The translations under genes were made by a program, and so were the position numbers. Positions 17,547 to 27,122 of a stretch of DNA of 46,568 nt are shown piece by piece. Below the pieces are notes generated by a model that saw nothing but the letters and a program-made list of their open reading frames with translations, did not search any database and was not told the DNA's origin. The DNA is from Candidatus Neomarinimicrobiota bacterium (GTDB lineage: Bacteria; Fidelibacterota; UBA2242; B5-G15). The DNA lies in assembly GCA_017656425.1 (NCBI GenBank), contig JACDNV010000016.1, positions 1-46,568 on the forward strand, given 5' to 3'. Within the stretch, counting starts at the first letter, position 1, and the number at the start of each line of letters is the position of its first letter.

Positions 17547-18005
17547 TCAATTTCTATCTCTCAAATTTTTAAAAAAAGTTCTAAGTAGTGCCTGGCATTG
17601 ATTTTCTAATACACCACCTTTTACAAATGGCTTATGATTCAGATACCTTCCATCCAGTATATTGTCAGTAGAACCACATGCACCATAATTTTCATCATAA
17701 GCACCGAACACTACCCTATCGATTCTTGCATTAAGGATGGCTCCAGCGCACATTGGACAGGGTTCCAATGTTATATAAATTGATGTTCCCTCCAATTTCC
17801 AGCTTCCCAAAGTTTGAGATGCAGATGTTATAGCTATTATCTCCGCATGTGCGGTTGGATCTTTGAGGTTTTCTCTGGAGTTATAACCCCTTCCAATTAT
17901 TGAATTATTTTTTACTATTACTGCTCCAATAGGTACCTCACCCCTATCCAGAGCTTTCTCTGCTTCCATTATCGCAAATCTCATCCAATATTCATCTTCA
18001 ATCAT
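17547..18005 (-). CDS. tadA: tRNA adenosine(34) deaminase TadA
   Basis: 152 aa. The zinc deaminase motif is complete: HAE (His53, catalytic Glu55) and PCPMC (Cys83, Cys86). GEVPIGAVIV near 22 and the RTFFKNLR tail are typical of TadA rather than free-base deaminases. It converts A34 to inosine in tRNA-Arg(ACG); that substrate gene is in this window at 35247. The ATG at 18005 is the only sensible start. Confidence 0.93.
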   Translation of the reverse strand: MIEDEYWMRFAIMEAEKALDRGEVPIGAVIVKNNSIIGRGYNSRENLKDPTAHAEIIAITSASQTLGSWKLEGTSIYITLEPCPMCAGAILNARIDRVVFGAYDENYGACGSTDNILDGRYLNHKPFVKGGVLENQCQALLRTFFKNLRDRN

Positions 18006-18110
18006 ATCTGAATAATAAATTATTATATTTTGAACATGAAATATACTTAAATAAATTCAATTTTGTAATATTAATTTCAAAAGTTACTTCTAAAAATTGT
18101 ATATTTCCGC

Positions 18111-18131
18111 TGGTGCAGTTCGGTAACACCA
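18111..18131 (+). promoter_or_regulatory. Small hairpin in the symporter leader
   Basis: TGGTG (18111-18115) pairs with CACCA (18127-18131) around an 11-base loop, just before the GGAGGA ribosome site (18137-18142). It could influence translation of the symporter. It does not match a glycine or other riboswitch that I recognise. Confidence 0.25.
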
Positions 18132-18145
18132 TTTCTGGAGGATAA

Positions 18146-19846
18146 ATGGAGTTTGTTAAGGATTTTTTCAAATCTGCATCAAATTTTATCTGGGGGAAAC
18201 CTGACTTTTTTCCTTTCATGGTAATGCTCTTATTAATAACTGGTTTCATAGTAACGATTAGAACACGACTAATCCAATTCTCACAATTCATTCATGCTTG
18301 GAAAGTTATGTTTGGTCTTTATGATAATCCTGAAGATCCTGGTGATATTTCACATTTTCAGGCTATTTCTGCTGCATTATCGGCTACAGTGGGAATAGGA
18401 AATATTGCTGGAGTTGCTACTGCGATACACTATGGTGGTCCTGGTGCACTATTCTGGATGTGGGTAACTGCCATTCTTGGCATGTCATTAAAATTTGCAG
18501 AAGCAACACTTTCAATGAAATTTCGAAAGATAAATCCTGACGGTTCAGCATCGGGTGGACCTATGTATTATATCGAAAAAGGCCTCGGCAGTAAATTCAG
18601 ATGGATGGCTATGTTATTTGCTTTTATGTGTATAGCATCTTCTTTTGGAACTGGTAACACTATACAAGCATTCACTGTTGCTGATCAGTTTAGAGCCGAT
18701 TTAAATATCCCTACTTGGGTAACAGGACTTATAACTGCTACAATTGTTGGGCTAGTTATAATTGGTGGGATAAAGAGAATTGGAAGAGTTGCAAGCTTCT
18801 TGATGCCAGGAATGTGTAGCATCTATATATTAACAGGGTTGATAATCTTAATTATTCATATTGATAAGTTACCACATGCCTTTTACGAGATATTTTCATC
18901 TGCCTTTACCTCTCGTGCAGAAGTAGGTGGATTTGTCGGAAGTACGTTTCTTTTTATGATGATGTGGGGTGTAAAAAGAGGATTGTTCTCAAATGAAGCA
19001 GGACAAGGTAGTGCTCCTATTGCCCATGCTGCGGCAAAAACTAAAGAACCTGTCAGAGAAGGCATAGTAGCTATGCTCGGTCCTTTTATAGATACGATTC
19101 TTGTATGTTCAATTACTGGCTTGGTAATTATCACAACGGGTCTGTGGCATGAGAAAAAATATGAAATAATAACTGCAAATGCACAGGCAGATATAATGAT
19201 AGTATCCGGCAGTTCTGAAATTGTTAAAAATGGAAATATAAAAGGTATTATTTTAATAGACACAACATTTCACGTAGAGAATGGTTCTCCAATTGAAAAT
19301 ATAAAGTTTATACGAAACCACAGTTTCATAGATAGCGTCAAGATTATTGTTAATAAAGAAATATACTCTGGAAGAATATATATAGATAAGCTGGGTTTAA
19401 TGAATCCTGTGGATAGCCATGGATCTGTAAGTATTGCAGGTTACATGATGCAAAACGGTTCTCCATTGACGAGCTGGTCATTTCAAAAAGGATTGGAAAA
19501 ATTAGGTAACTGGGGAAACTATATCGTTACAATCGCAGTATTTCTTTTTGCAATATCTACAGCAATAAGCTGGTCATATTATGGTGATAGAGCTACTGAA
19601 TATTTATTTGGAAATAGAGCAACAATATATTATAAATGGGTCTATGTAATATTGCATTTCGTTGGTGCTATTGTTTCTCTTGAAGTAGTATGGTATTTTG
19701 GTGATATTGCTATGGGGCTGATGGCTTTACCGAACTTGATTACTTTAATCTTGCTTTCAGGAACAGTAAGAAGATTAACTGTCGATTATAGAAGCAGAAC
19801 ACATTTGACTTATAAAGAAAAGATGGGAATAACCAGAGGTAAATAA
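18146..19846 (+). CDS. Sodium:alanine/glycine symporter (AGCS family)
   Basis: 566 aa, a multi-helix inner-membrane transporter driven by Na+. AGCS landmarks: HFQAISAALSATVGIGNIAGVA near residue 72, ALFWMWVTAILGMSLKFAE near 105, GSASGGPMYYIEKGLG near 133, FSNEAGQGSAPIAHAAA near 284 and ISWSYYGDRA near 473. The family is normally about 450-490 aa. The excess sits at about 330-440, between the helix ending in TTGLW and the next membrane segment, as a soluble insert of roughly 80 extra residues. The start is supported by GGAGGA four bases upstream. Confidence 0.93.
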   Translation: MEFVKDFFKSASNFIWGKPDFFPFMVMLLLITGFIVTIRTRLIQFSQFIHAWKVMFGLYDNPEDPGDISHFQAISAALSATVGIGNIAGVATAIHYGGPGALFWMWVTAILGMSLKFAEATLSMKFRKINPDGSASGGPMYYIEKGLGSKFRWMAMLFAFMCIASSFGTGNTIQAFTVADQFRADLNIPTWVTGLITATIVGLVIIGGIKRIGRVASFLMPGMCSIYILTGLIILIIHIDKLPHAFYEIFSSAFTSRAEVGGFVGSTFLFMMMWGVKRGLFSNEAGQGSAPIAHAAAKTKEPVREGIVAMLGPFIDTILVCSITGLVIITTGLWHEKKYEIITANAQADIMIVSGSSEIVKNGNIKGIILIDTTFHVENGSPIENIKFIRNHSFIDSVKIIVNKEIYSGRIYIDKLGLMNPVDSHGSVSIAGYMMQNGSPLTSWSFQKGLEKLGNWGNYIVTIAVFLFAISTAISWSYYGDRATEYLFGNRATIYYKWVYVILHFVGAIVSLEVVWYFGDIAMGLMALPNLITLILLSGTVRRLTVDYRSRTHLTYKEKMGITRGK

Positions 19847-19869
19847 AAATTAGGAGGGGGAGTGAAAAT

Positions 19870-20658
19870 ATGAAATACGATATTGATAAAATTAAAGATT
19901 TTGCTATTGGTGTAGCTCTCGAGGCTGGTAAGTTTATATTAAAAAATATGAAAAAAGCTCTAAAAATTGATTATAAAGGTAGAGTTAATATGGTAACAGA
20001 AGTAGATAAAGATTCTCAGGATATAATTATATCCAGAATTTCTAAGGAATTCCCCAACGCAGGTATTATTGCAGAAGAATCTGACACCAAAACTGTTAAT
20101 AAAAATATTACATGGATTATTGACCCACTCGATGGCACAACCAATTTTGTGCATGGATTTCAATGTTTCGCAGTATCTATCGCTGCTGAAATTGATAGCA
20201 AAATTATCTTAGGAGTTGTCTATGATCCAGTAAGAAAAGAGATGTTTTATGCGACAAACGGTGCCGGTGCCTATTTAAATGGTAAAAAAATTCATGTATC
20301 TAGAATAAGCAGGTTAATTGATTCTCTGCTGGTTACTGGATTTCCTTATGAATTGAATCAGTATTTTTATAAAAATATGGAATTATTTAAAGCTTTGTAT
20401 GAGAAGTGTCAGGGTGTTAGAAGAACTGGTGCTGCAACAATTGATTTATGTTATTTAGCCTGTGGAAGATTCGATGGATATTGGGAGTTTAATCTCAATC
20501 CATGGGATGTGGCTGCGGGTAGTATTATAGTAAAGGAAGCTGGCGGTAAAATATCAGATATGAAGGGAGGAGATTTTTCTATTTATGGTAAAGAATATCT
20601 GGCAACAAATGGGTTAATTCATGATGAAATGCTGGAGGTAATTAGAAAGTATATTTAA
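19870..20658 (+). CDS. suhB: Inositol-1-monophosphatase family (SuhB-like)
   Basis: 262 aa, full length. The metal-binding motifs of the Mg2+/Li+-sensitive phosphatase family are intact: EESD near residue 73, IDPLDGTTNFVHGF near 93 and the C-terminal NPWDVAAGSIIVKEAGG. Known members hydrolyse inositol-1-phosphate or act as FBPase, NADP phosphatase or the SuhB transcription factor; sequence does not choose between them. AGGAGGGGGAG precedes the ATG. Its TAA overlaps the stop of the convergent amidase gene. Confidence 0.9.
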   Translation: MKYDIDKIKDFAIGVALEAGKFILKNMKKALKIDYKGRVNMVTEVDKDSQDIIISRISKEFPNAGIIAEESDTKTVNKNITWIIDPLDGTTNFVHGFQCFAVSIAAEIDSKIILGVVYDPVRKEMFYATNGAGAYLNGKKIHVSRISRLIDSLLVTGFPYELNQYFYKNMELFKALYEKCQGVRRTGAATIDLCYLACGRFDGYWEFNLNPWDVAAGSIIVKEAGGKISDMKGGDFSIYGKEYLATNGLIHDEMLEVIRKYI

Positions 20659-23600
20659 GAACCATTTTTGTTTGGGAGTAAAAGATACTTAAAAACCGCT
20701 TCCATTACCTTATCCCGATTCTCCTGTCCCAGTATTGTTTCAAAGGGAAATCCAAAAATAACTATGCTATAATTTCCATTATAGGCGATTCCACTGCTAA
20801 AATAATTTTCATCATATCTTAGTATTGTTCTTGCACCATTACCCACAGGTAAAATAGCATCGGGAGATTCAACTTTATATATCGAATCATTAAATGTATT
20901 GCAATATTCAAATTCAGGAATTATCGATGAAAATAAAGAATCATCTGAAAAAACCTTTCCACTCCTTGAACCATAGTTAGTTCCAAGATCCATTTTGAGT
21001 ATTTCTTTTGAAAAATAAATATCAAAACTATCACTTAAGGGACCGTAAAAAAGGTCAGAGCATACATAAGCACCAGATATGAATATTTTTCCATTATTGT
21101 TACAGAATTCTATAACTTTATTTTTAATTTTTTTATTGAAGATTTGATATTTGACATTGCCTTTATCACCCGGCATAACAGTCTGTTTCTCTTCCCCATA
21201 TATAAAATCAATAATATCATAATCCATTAAATTAACTTTTCCAGATGCGACAGCCTCATCACTTGTTGAAACAAAAGAGTAACCTAATTTTTTAATCGAT
21301 TTTCCATGTAAATAAGGGTAGTCAAAGGAATTCCCAGATATTACTTTTGTTTCCAAGTCTGAAAAACTTGCGCCAAAGCCGGGTCTATCGTTGTTTATAA
21401 ATTTTGAATATGGATTGAAATTGTACTGCTGACCAACATAGCTGACATCAAACTTATAGGGAACTCCTTCATCTATATTCAGGAAAAAACCTTTAAATTT
21501 AGGTAAATTCAGAAACTCAGGTGCTGATATTCTATCAAAACCATTTACTATCAATACATTTCCCTTTGCACTATCTAACCAGCACACAGATAGTATTTCC
21601 GATGGAAAACTCTCACCGCCATCATTTACAGCAGTTACTTTAAAGCTGTATATCCTTCCAGGAATAAGACTTACAAATGTAATAATGGTATCATTTATAA
21701 GTAAACCGCTATCAAAATCCTCGTTATCTCTCCTTATATATACAATGTATCGGTCAGGTTTAGCACTTTTTTCCAGCGTATCAATCGTCGGGCTCCAGGA
21801 TAAAGTAACGCTTTTTTTACCTGAAAAATATGAAGTGAAATTATGCACAGGTAAGGGCTGTACAGTATAACCCCGTCGATATTGAAAGGAAAGGTATTTT
21901 AATATACCTTTATAAATTGCTCTTGACACATCAAACTTGAAATTTGGATCGTGCATGAATCTTACATCATAAGGATTCTGATGAGAGAGTAACTCAAGAA
22001 TCATTGATGGTAAATCTGTCAAGTATGTTTCGGCATATTTAGCATTTAATAATTCTCTTCTATTCCATTTTTTGAAATATTTTTTTCTAATATCATAAAC
22101 AATCTGGGTTTGTACTATATCGGCAAGATCACGGTTTGTAAATCTTGATATACTATCAGGGAATACTGTTAGTGAATCTCTGTCATATACACTATATATC
22201 GCTAATGTACCTATGGTTGTATCTATCGAATTATTTAATCCTGCATCAGTATGTATCGATAAAGATAAATCTATAGGAACTGATAAGCCTACAAATTTTT
22301 TTGCTGTATCTTGTACTCTTAAAACTCCTTTTAGATAATTCGGAAATTCTGATCTTGATATATAGTCATCTCTATAATCATTTGTGTCATCACTTATATT
22401 GTATACTAGACTATCTGGCAACCCCGCATATTGTAAGTAATACCTTGCTCCTTCTAAATACCTTGGCCTTCTGCTCAATTTTCCTCCTCTTTTAATATTA
22501 CCTACTCCCCCACCAAATCTAACAGCATCTGCCGTTATAATTTTCCCTTTATATGAAGATTTATTAGTTAATACAACTTTACCAATTGTAGGATTTATTC
22601 CTTTTTTAAATTTGAATTTGCCAAGATATATCCATGTACTGCCACCAATTTTTTGATTTACAAAAAAATCTGCTTGTCCTCCATTGTAGTAAACTCTATA
22701 CCTGACATCTACAGCGCTACTATCGTAAGAATGGTATGAAATATAAATAGAATAGTATCCATCCTCAGGTATATCAGGAACCAACTCAATATAAGCTGTT
22801 TCGATAGTATCTGAATAAATTTTTCTAAAAGTTCCGAGTTTAAAGGGGTTCACATTACTCTCATATGGCGTTTTAACCAAAGCGAATCCTTTTTCGTTTC
22901 CTTTAAGCCATGGATTTGTACTGTCTTTGAATACTTCATAATAATAGGATGTTTCATGACCACCATCATTATCAATTATAACTTCGTTAACTTGAATATC
23001 TCTTTCTCTTGGCATGAATACATATGCTCCTGCATTTTCCAGCATAGGGACAAGATACTGCACAGCAAGGGAAAATGTTAATTTATCCTCAACAGTTCCT
23101 AAAAGCCTTGGTCTTTGCCACTCCCATCGGTCCCTTCTGTATGAATAATACCAGCCATGACTGGGCATTATTACTATATGATTATTGTATAAACCTCTGG
23201 ATGGAATATACGGACGCGAAATATTTCTAACAATTTTTGACTCTACATAATTTGGTTTTGCCATCCTCGAAATATCAATTTCGGATACATTTTGTCTATA
23301 AAAATTGGGAATAAGTTCCTCAATAGGTTTATTTAATGTATAAATAAAAACACTATAATTTTTATATCTAGGCCCGAGCTTTTTTTTAAAATAATTATAT
23401 ATTTCTTTTGTATTATCTTCTCTAAACGGAATATAAGAAAACTTATCATTGAAACAAATCTTAATTGTTTTATTCTTCCTATCTACTTCTATTTGTTTTA
23501 CTTCACAACCAGGGAATAGTCTTACCGGTTTTTTATTTTTATAACAATCTTCCAAGAAATCGATTGCCTTTCTGTAGACAATTTTTTCGGTTTTGCTGAA

Positions 23601-23714
23601 ACTTTTATACAAATCCCTCTGACTTCTTATATAATAGGTACTACATTTAGAAAGCACAATAAAAACAATAAAACCTATAATAGTTATAAAACATTTTACT
23701 TGATTTTTCAGCAT
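20655..23714 (-). CDS. Large exported amidase_3-like protein with golvesin, FnIII and GATase-like domains
   Basis: 1019 aa. The N-terminal hydrophobic segment (9-21) ends LSKC; Lys at -1 is a poor lipobox, so signal peptide or anchor is safer than lipoprotein. Residues about 175-245 and 470-580 look like the two halves of an N-acetylmuramoyl-L-alanine amidase: PSHGWYYS (His186), LENAGAYVFMPRERD, SLSIHTDAG (His488) and MILELLSHQNP (Glu574). Between them, 265-405 is a golvesin C-terminal-like beta domain (IYISYHS, WIYLGKF, ADAVRFGGG). FnIII follows at 620-712, then a Rossmann/class I amidotransferase-like C-terminus (717-1019). Related FCB proteins are mislabelled xanthan lyase. A role in wall turnover is inferred. 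It is the last gene of the uvrC-lysA-purL-M20 operon. Confidence 0.75.
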   Translation of the reverse strand: MLKNQVKCFITIIGFIVFIVLSKCSTYYIRSQRDLYKSFSKTEKIVYRKAIDFLEDCYKNKKPVRLFPGCEVKQIEVDRKNKTIKICFNDKFSYIPFREDNTKEIYNYFKKKLGPRYKNYSVFIYTLNKPIEELIPNFYRQNVSEIDISRMAKPNYVESKIVRNISRPYIPSRGLYNNHIVIMPSHGWYYSYRRDRWEWQRPRLLGTVEDKLTFSLAVQYLVPMLENAGAYVFMPRERDIQVNEVIIDNDGGHETSYYYEVFKDSTNPWLKGNEKGFALVKTPYESNVNPFKLGTFRKIYSDTIETAYIELVPDIPEDGYYSIYISYHSYDSSAVDVRYRVYYNGGQADFFVNQKIGGSTWIYLGKFKFKKGINPTIGKVVLTNKSSYKGKIITADAVRFGGGVGNIKRGGKLSRRPRYLEGARYYLQYAGLPDSLVYNISDDTNDYRDDYISRSEFPNYLKGVLRVQDTAKKFVGLSVPIDLSLSIHTDAGLNNSIDTTIGTLAIYSVYDRDSLTVFPDSISRFTNRDLADIVQTQIVYDIRKKYFKKWNRRELLNAKYAETYLTDLPSMILELLSHQNPYDVRFMHDPNFKFDVSRAIYKGILKYLSFQYRRGYTVQPLPVHNFTSYFSGKKSVTLSWSPTIDTLEKSAKPDRYIVYIRRDNEDFDSGLLINDTIITFVSLIPGRIYSFKVTAVNDGGESFPSEILSVCWLDSAKGNVLIVNGFDRISAPEFLNLPKFKGFFLNIDEGVPYKFDVSYVGQQYNFNPYSKFINNDRPGFGASFSDLETKVISGNSFDYPYLHGKSIKKLGYSFVSTSDEAVASGKVNLMDYDIIDFIYGEEKQTVMPGDKGNVKYQIFNKKIKNKVIEFCNNNGKIFISGAYVCSDLFYGPLSDSFDIYFSKEILKMDLGTNYGSRSGKVFSDDSLFSSIIPEFEYCNTFNDSIYKVESPDAILPVGNGARTILRYDENYFSSGIAYNGNYSIVIFGFPFETILGQENRDKVMEAVFKYLLLPNKNGS

Positions 23715-23734
23715 GGTGTAAGAGCTATTTATTT

Positions 23735-24868
23735 TTATTTTTTTAATAAATATTCAACAAAACGAGTGAGTAATGGTAAGGAAATATCTATCACATCTTC
23801 ATCAAATTCTAATATTGGTGAATGCAATTCACCTCTTTTCTTAGCTCCTATTAAAAAATACAATCCGGGGACTATCCTTGAGTAAAAACTAAAATCATCG
23901 GCCCCCATAAAGACTTTATTTTCAATCTTCCAGGTTTCTTTTAGTTCCTTATCTTGGCTTATAAATCTTACAAAATTATTATAAAGGTTATTGTTATTTA
24001 TTACAGGCGGACAATAGGATGGTATTTTGAAGTCTATTTTTATTTTATATAACTTCTCATAACCTTTCACATAGTCCTTAATTAAGTCTTTTATTTTATT
24101 ATAAACATTTTCATTTAGTACTCTTAGACTTCCACCGACAAAAACTTTTTCTGGAATAATATTGTGGGATTCACCTCCCTGTATTTTGCCAAAGGATAGA
24201 ATGAATATCTCTTCCTGATCAATTTGCTTTCTTAAATAATCATTCAGGTGAGAAATAAATTCTGATACAATATAAACAAGGTCATTACTTTTATCAGGAG
24301 CTGATGTATGACCACCTTTTCCTTTAAATTCGAAAGCAATAAGGCTTGAAGAAGCACACATCGGACCCGATTTCACTTGAATAACCCCTTTTTCATAATA
24401 TGGACTCATATGCACACCTAATACACAACATACTTTTGAAAAATCTATTTCCTTAACAGTATACATGCCACCACTGTCAGCACTTTCTTCTGCTGGCTGA
24501 AATATAACATTTAGCCCACGTTTTAGATTCTTATCCTTAAAGTATCTTAGTAATGCAAGTCCAAAGGCTGTATGATAATCATGTCCACAGGCGTGCATAT
24601 AACCATGATGTGTTGATTTTAGTTTATTAGAACGGCTTTCTTGAATTGGTAAGCCATCTATATCTGTGCGATATAATACTACATTATCCTGATTGCCAAT
24701 CTTGCAATATCCCCCAGTTAGCAAATTCTCAAACTTCTCAAACTGAAGCCCCATATTCCTGATCGTTATTTCTATAAACTTAGTTGTTTTGAACTCTTTA
24801 AATGCTGGCTCAGGAATCTTATGCAGCTTTCTCCTAATTTCTTTTGTGAATTCAATAAGTTCATACAT
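23735..24868 (-). CDS. M20 family metallo-amidohydrolase, resembling N-acetyl-diaminopimelate deacetylase
   Basis: 377 aa. The dinuclear metal motifs are intact: MHACGHDYHT near 92, PAEES near 131 and GVHMSP near 150, GKGGHTSAP near 183 and a late ELHSP near 350. The start KLHKIPEPAFKEFKT and YRTDIDGLPI are very close in pattern to N-acetyl-DAP deacetylases of Firmicutes and to hippurate/acyl-amino-acid hydrolases of subfamily M20D. lysA, which consumes diaminopimelate, is two genes upstream in the same operon and favours the DAP role. This is inference; the substrate is not proven. Gaps are 10 and 20 bases to its neighbours. Confidence 0.82.
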   Translation of the reverse strand: MYELIEFTKEIRRKLHKIPEPAFKEFKTTKFIEITIRNMGLQFEKFENLLTGGYCKIGNQDNVVLYRTDIDGLPIQESRSNKLKSTHHGYMHACGHDYHTAFGLALLRYFKDKNLKRGLNVIFQPAEESADSGGMYTVKEIDFSKVCCVLGVHMSPYYEKGVIQVKSGPMCASSSLIAFEFKGKGGHTSAPDKSNDLVYIVSEFISHLNDYLRKQIDQEEIFILSFGKIQGGESHNIIPEKVFVGGSLRVLNENVYNKIKDLIKDYVKGYEKLYKIKIDFKIPSYCPPVINNNNLYNNFVRFISQDKELKETWKIENKVFMGADDFSFYSRIVPGLYFLIGAKKRGELHSPILEFDEDVIDISLPLLTRFVEYLLKK

Positions 24869-24878
24869 TGAAATTCCT

Positions 24879-27113
24879 TTATTTATTCATAATGTTAGGA
24901 ATTGCATTGTAGTATATTTGTGATATAGTTTTTACATCTATTTTAATCAGGTCATTTATTCTGAGTACACCATCAGCCTTTACTCTACCAATTGTTGTAC
25001 ACGGAACAATATTTCTAGAAGCAATCTTTTCCATCTCTAGCAAATTTTTCTCGTCAATACTAACAATAATACACGATTGACATTCGCTAAAAAGCAATTC
25101 ATCATTTCTCATATCACCTGAAGCAAAAATCGATGCACCAATATTTTTTTCTGGATTTTTTATGCATGCTTCAGCAATAGCCACTGCCATTCCGCCATCT
25201 GAAATATCTATCGCTGATTTTATTATCCCTTCCTTTATCCCATCGAGCACTGCATTGTGAACTCTTTTTTCAAATTCCAGATCAATCGTTGGTGCATCCC
25301 CTTTTACAAGTCCATAAATTGTCTTGAGATATTGGCTACCACCAAGTTCGCCTTTTAAATTTCCTATCAATAAAATAAAATCACCCTCATCTTTAAACCA
25401 TGGTGTTGTAACATATTTTATGTCATCAATTATACCAAGCATTCCGACAACAACAGTAGGATAAATTGCACCCTCGGGAGATTCATTGTAAAAACTAACA
25501 TTACCACCTGTTACAGGGGTATTAAATACTCTACAAGCATCTCCCATTCCCAGAACAGCTTCTTTAAACTGATAATATATTTCAGGATCGTATGGATTGC
25601 CAAAATTTAAGCAGTTAGTAATAGCAATTGGTTTGGCACCAGTACAAACTACATTCCTTGCAGCTTCAGATACGGCTATTGCACCACCTCTGTAGGGATT
25701 TAAATAAGTATATCTACCGTTTCCATCAGTTTTTACAGAAAGAGCTTTATCTGTATCCTTTATTCTTAATACACCTGCTCCATCTCCTGGTTTGATCACA
25801 GTATTAGTCATAACTGAATGATCATATTGTTTATAAATCCACGACTTGTCTGCAATATTCGGTGAGCCAATAAGTTCTAGTAATACCTTGTTATAGTCAC
25901 GCGGCTCTTCAATATCATCAACATTAAAATTTTTTGTCTCACTTAAATAGCTGGGTATCTTAGTCTTTCGTATATAAGATGGTGCACCTCCACCCAATAC
26001 CAGATGCCAGGCAGGGACTTCTCCAACCTTTTCCCCATCCATATAAATTTCAAGCAACTGTGTATTGGTTACCTGACCTATTTCAACGCAATTTAAATCC
26101 CATTTTTTAAATATTTTCTTTGTTTCTTCTTCAAAACCTTTTTTTACAACGACAAGCATTCTTTCTTGAGATTCTGAAAGCATAATTTCATAAGGTGTCA
26201 TGTCTGGTTCTCTTAAAGGTACTTTACTTAAATCAAGGATCATACCCGACTTTCCTCTTGCTGACATTTCAGATGTAGAACATGATATACCAGCTGCTCC
26301 CATATCTTGCATTCCTACAAGAAAACCTTTCCTGGCTAACTCTAAAGAAGCTTCCAATAATAACTTCTCAGTAAAAGGATCTCCCACCTGTACAGAAGGT
26401 CGTCTTTCTTCAGATTCCTCTGATAATTCTTCAGAAGCAAATGTTGCACCGTGAATACCGTCTCTTCCTGTTGAAGAACCAACAATCATTACTGTATTCC
26501 CTTCACCTTTAGCTGTTGCACTTACTATATAATCGTGTTCAACTATTCCTACCGTCATCACATTTACTAATGGGTTACCAGTGTAACAATCTTCAAAATA
26601 TACCTCACCCGCAACAGTTGGAACTCCAACACAATTCCCATAATGTGCAATTCCCTGAACCACATGATCAAAGAGATATTTATTTTTAGGATTGTTCAAT
26701 GGACCAAACCTCAATGAGTCAAGATTTGCTATTGGTCTTGCACCCATTGTAAATATATCTCGTAATATTCCACCTACACCTGTAGCTGCTCCCTGAAAAG
26801 GCTCTATTGCAGAAGGATGATTATGAGATTCGATCTTGAAAGATACGGCAAGCCCATCACCAATATCAACAAGCCCGGCGTTTTCTTCACCGGCTCCAAC
26901 TAACAAATGTTTACCAGTTCTTGGCAAAGTCTTCAATAAAACTATTGAATTTTTATAGCTGCAATGTTCACTCCACATTACTGAAAATATTCCTAATTCA
27001 GTATAGTTTGGTTTTCTCCCGAGTATTTCTATTATCCTATTATACTCTTCCTCTGTCAACCCATGCTCCATAGCCAGTTCCAATGTTACTTCCGGCTCTT
27101 TAAACTTTTCCAT
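24879..27113 (-). CDS. purL: Phosphoribosylformylglycinamidine synthase II (small PurL)
   Basis: 744 aa, the size of the stand-alone PurL that works with PurQ and Pur[11 protein letters not shown] near 48, [24 protein letters not shown] near 92 (read as two adjacent signatures), [10 protein letters not shown] mid-protein and [10 protein letters not shown] near 540 are diagnostic. It makes FGAM from FGAR in purine synthesis. purQ and purS are not in the window. It lies nine bases after lysA and ten before the M20 gene, all on the minus strand. Confidence 0.96.
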   Translation of the reverse strand: MEKFKEPEVTLELAMEHGLTEEEYNRIIEILGRKPNYTELGIFSVMWSEHCSYKNSIVLLKTLPRTGKHLLVGAGEENAGLVDIGDGLAVSFKIESHNHPSAIEPFQGAATGVGGILRDIFTMGARPIANLDSLRFGPLNNPKNKYLFDHVVQGIAHYGNCVGVPTVAGEVYFEDCYTGNPLVNVMTVGIVEHDYIVSATAKGEGNTVMIVGSSTGRDGIHGATFASEELSEESEERRPSVQVGDPFTEKLLLEASLELARKGFLVGMQDMGAAGISCSTSEMSARGKSGMILDLSKVPLREPDMTPYEIMLSESQERMLVVVKKGFEEETKKIFKKWDLNCVEIGQVTNTQLLEIYMDGEKVGEVPAWHLVLGGGAPSYIRKTKIPSYLSETKNFNVDDIEEPRDYNKVLLELIGSPNIADKSWIYKQYDHSVMTNTVIKPGDGAGVLRIKDTDKALSVKTDGNGRYTYLNPYRGGAIAVSEAARNVVCTGAKPIAITNCLNFGNPYDPEIYYQFKEAVLGMGDACRVFNTPVTGGNVSFYNESPEGAIYPTVVVGMLGIIDDIKYVTTPWFKDEGDFILLIGNLKGELGGSQYLKTIYGLVKGDAPTIDLEFEKRVHNAVLDGIKEGIIKSAIDISDGGMAVAIAEACIKNPEKNIGASIFASGDMRNDELLFSECQSCIIVSIDEKNLLEMEKIASRNIVPCTTIGRVKADGVLRINDLIKIDVKTISQIYYNAIPNIMNK

Positions 27114-27122
27114 CAGCTTCTC

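Noticed and set aside
18006-18145. Glycine or other riboswitch ahead of the AGCS symporter
   Set aside because: Only one 5-bp hairpin is present; no tandem aptamer or known conserved core could be found.
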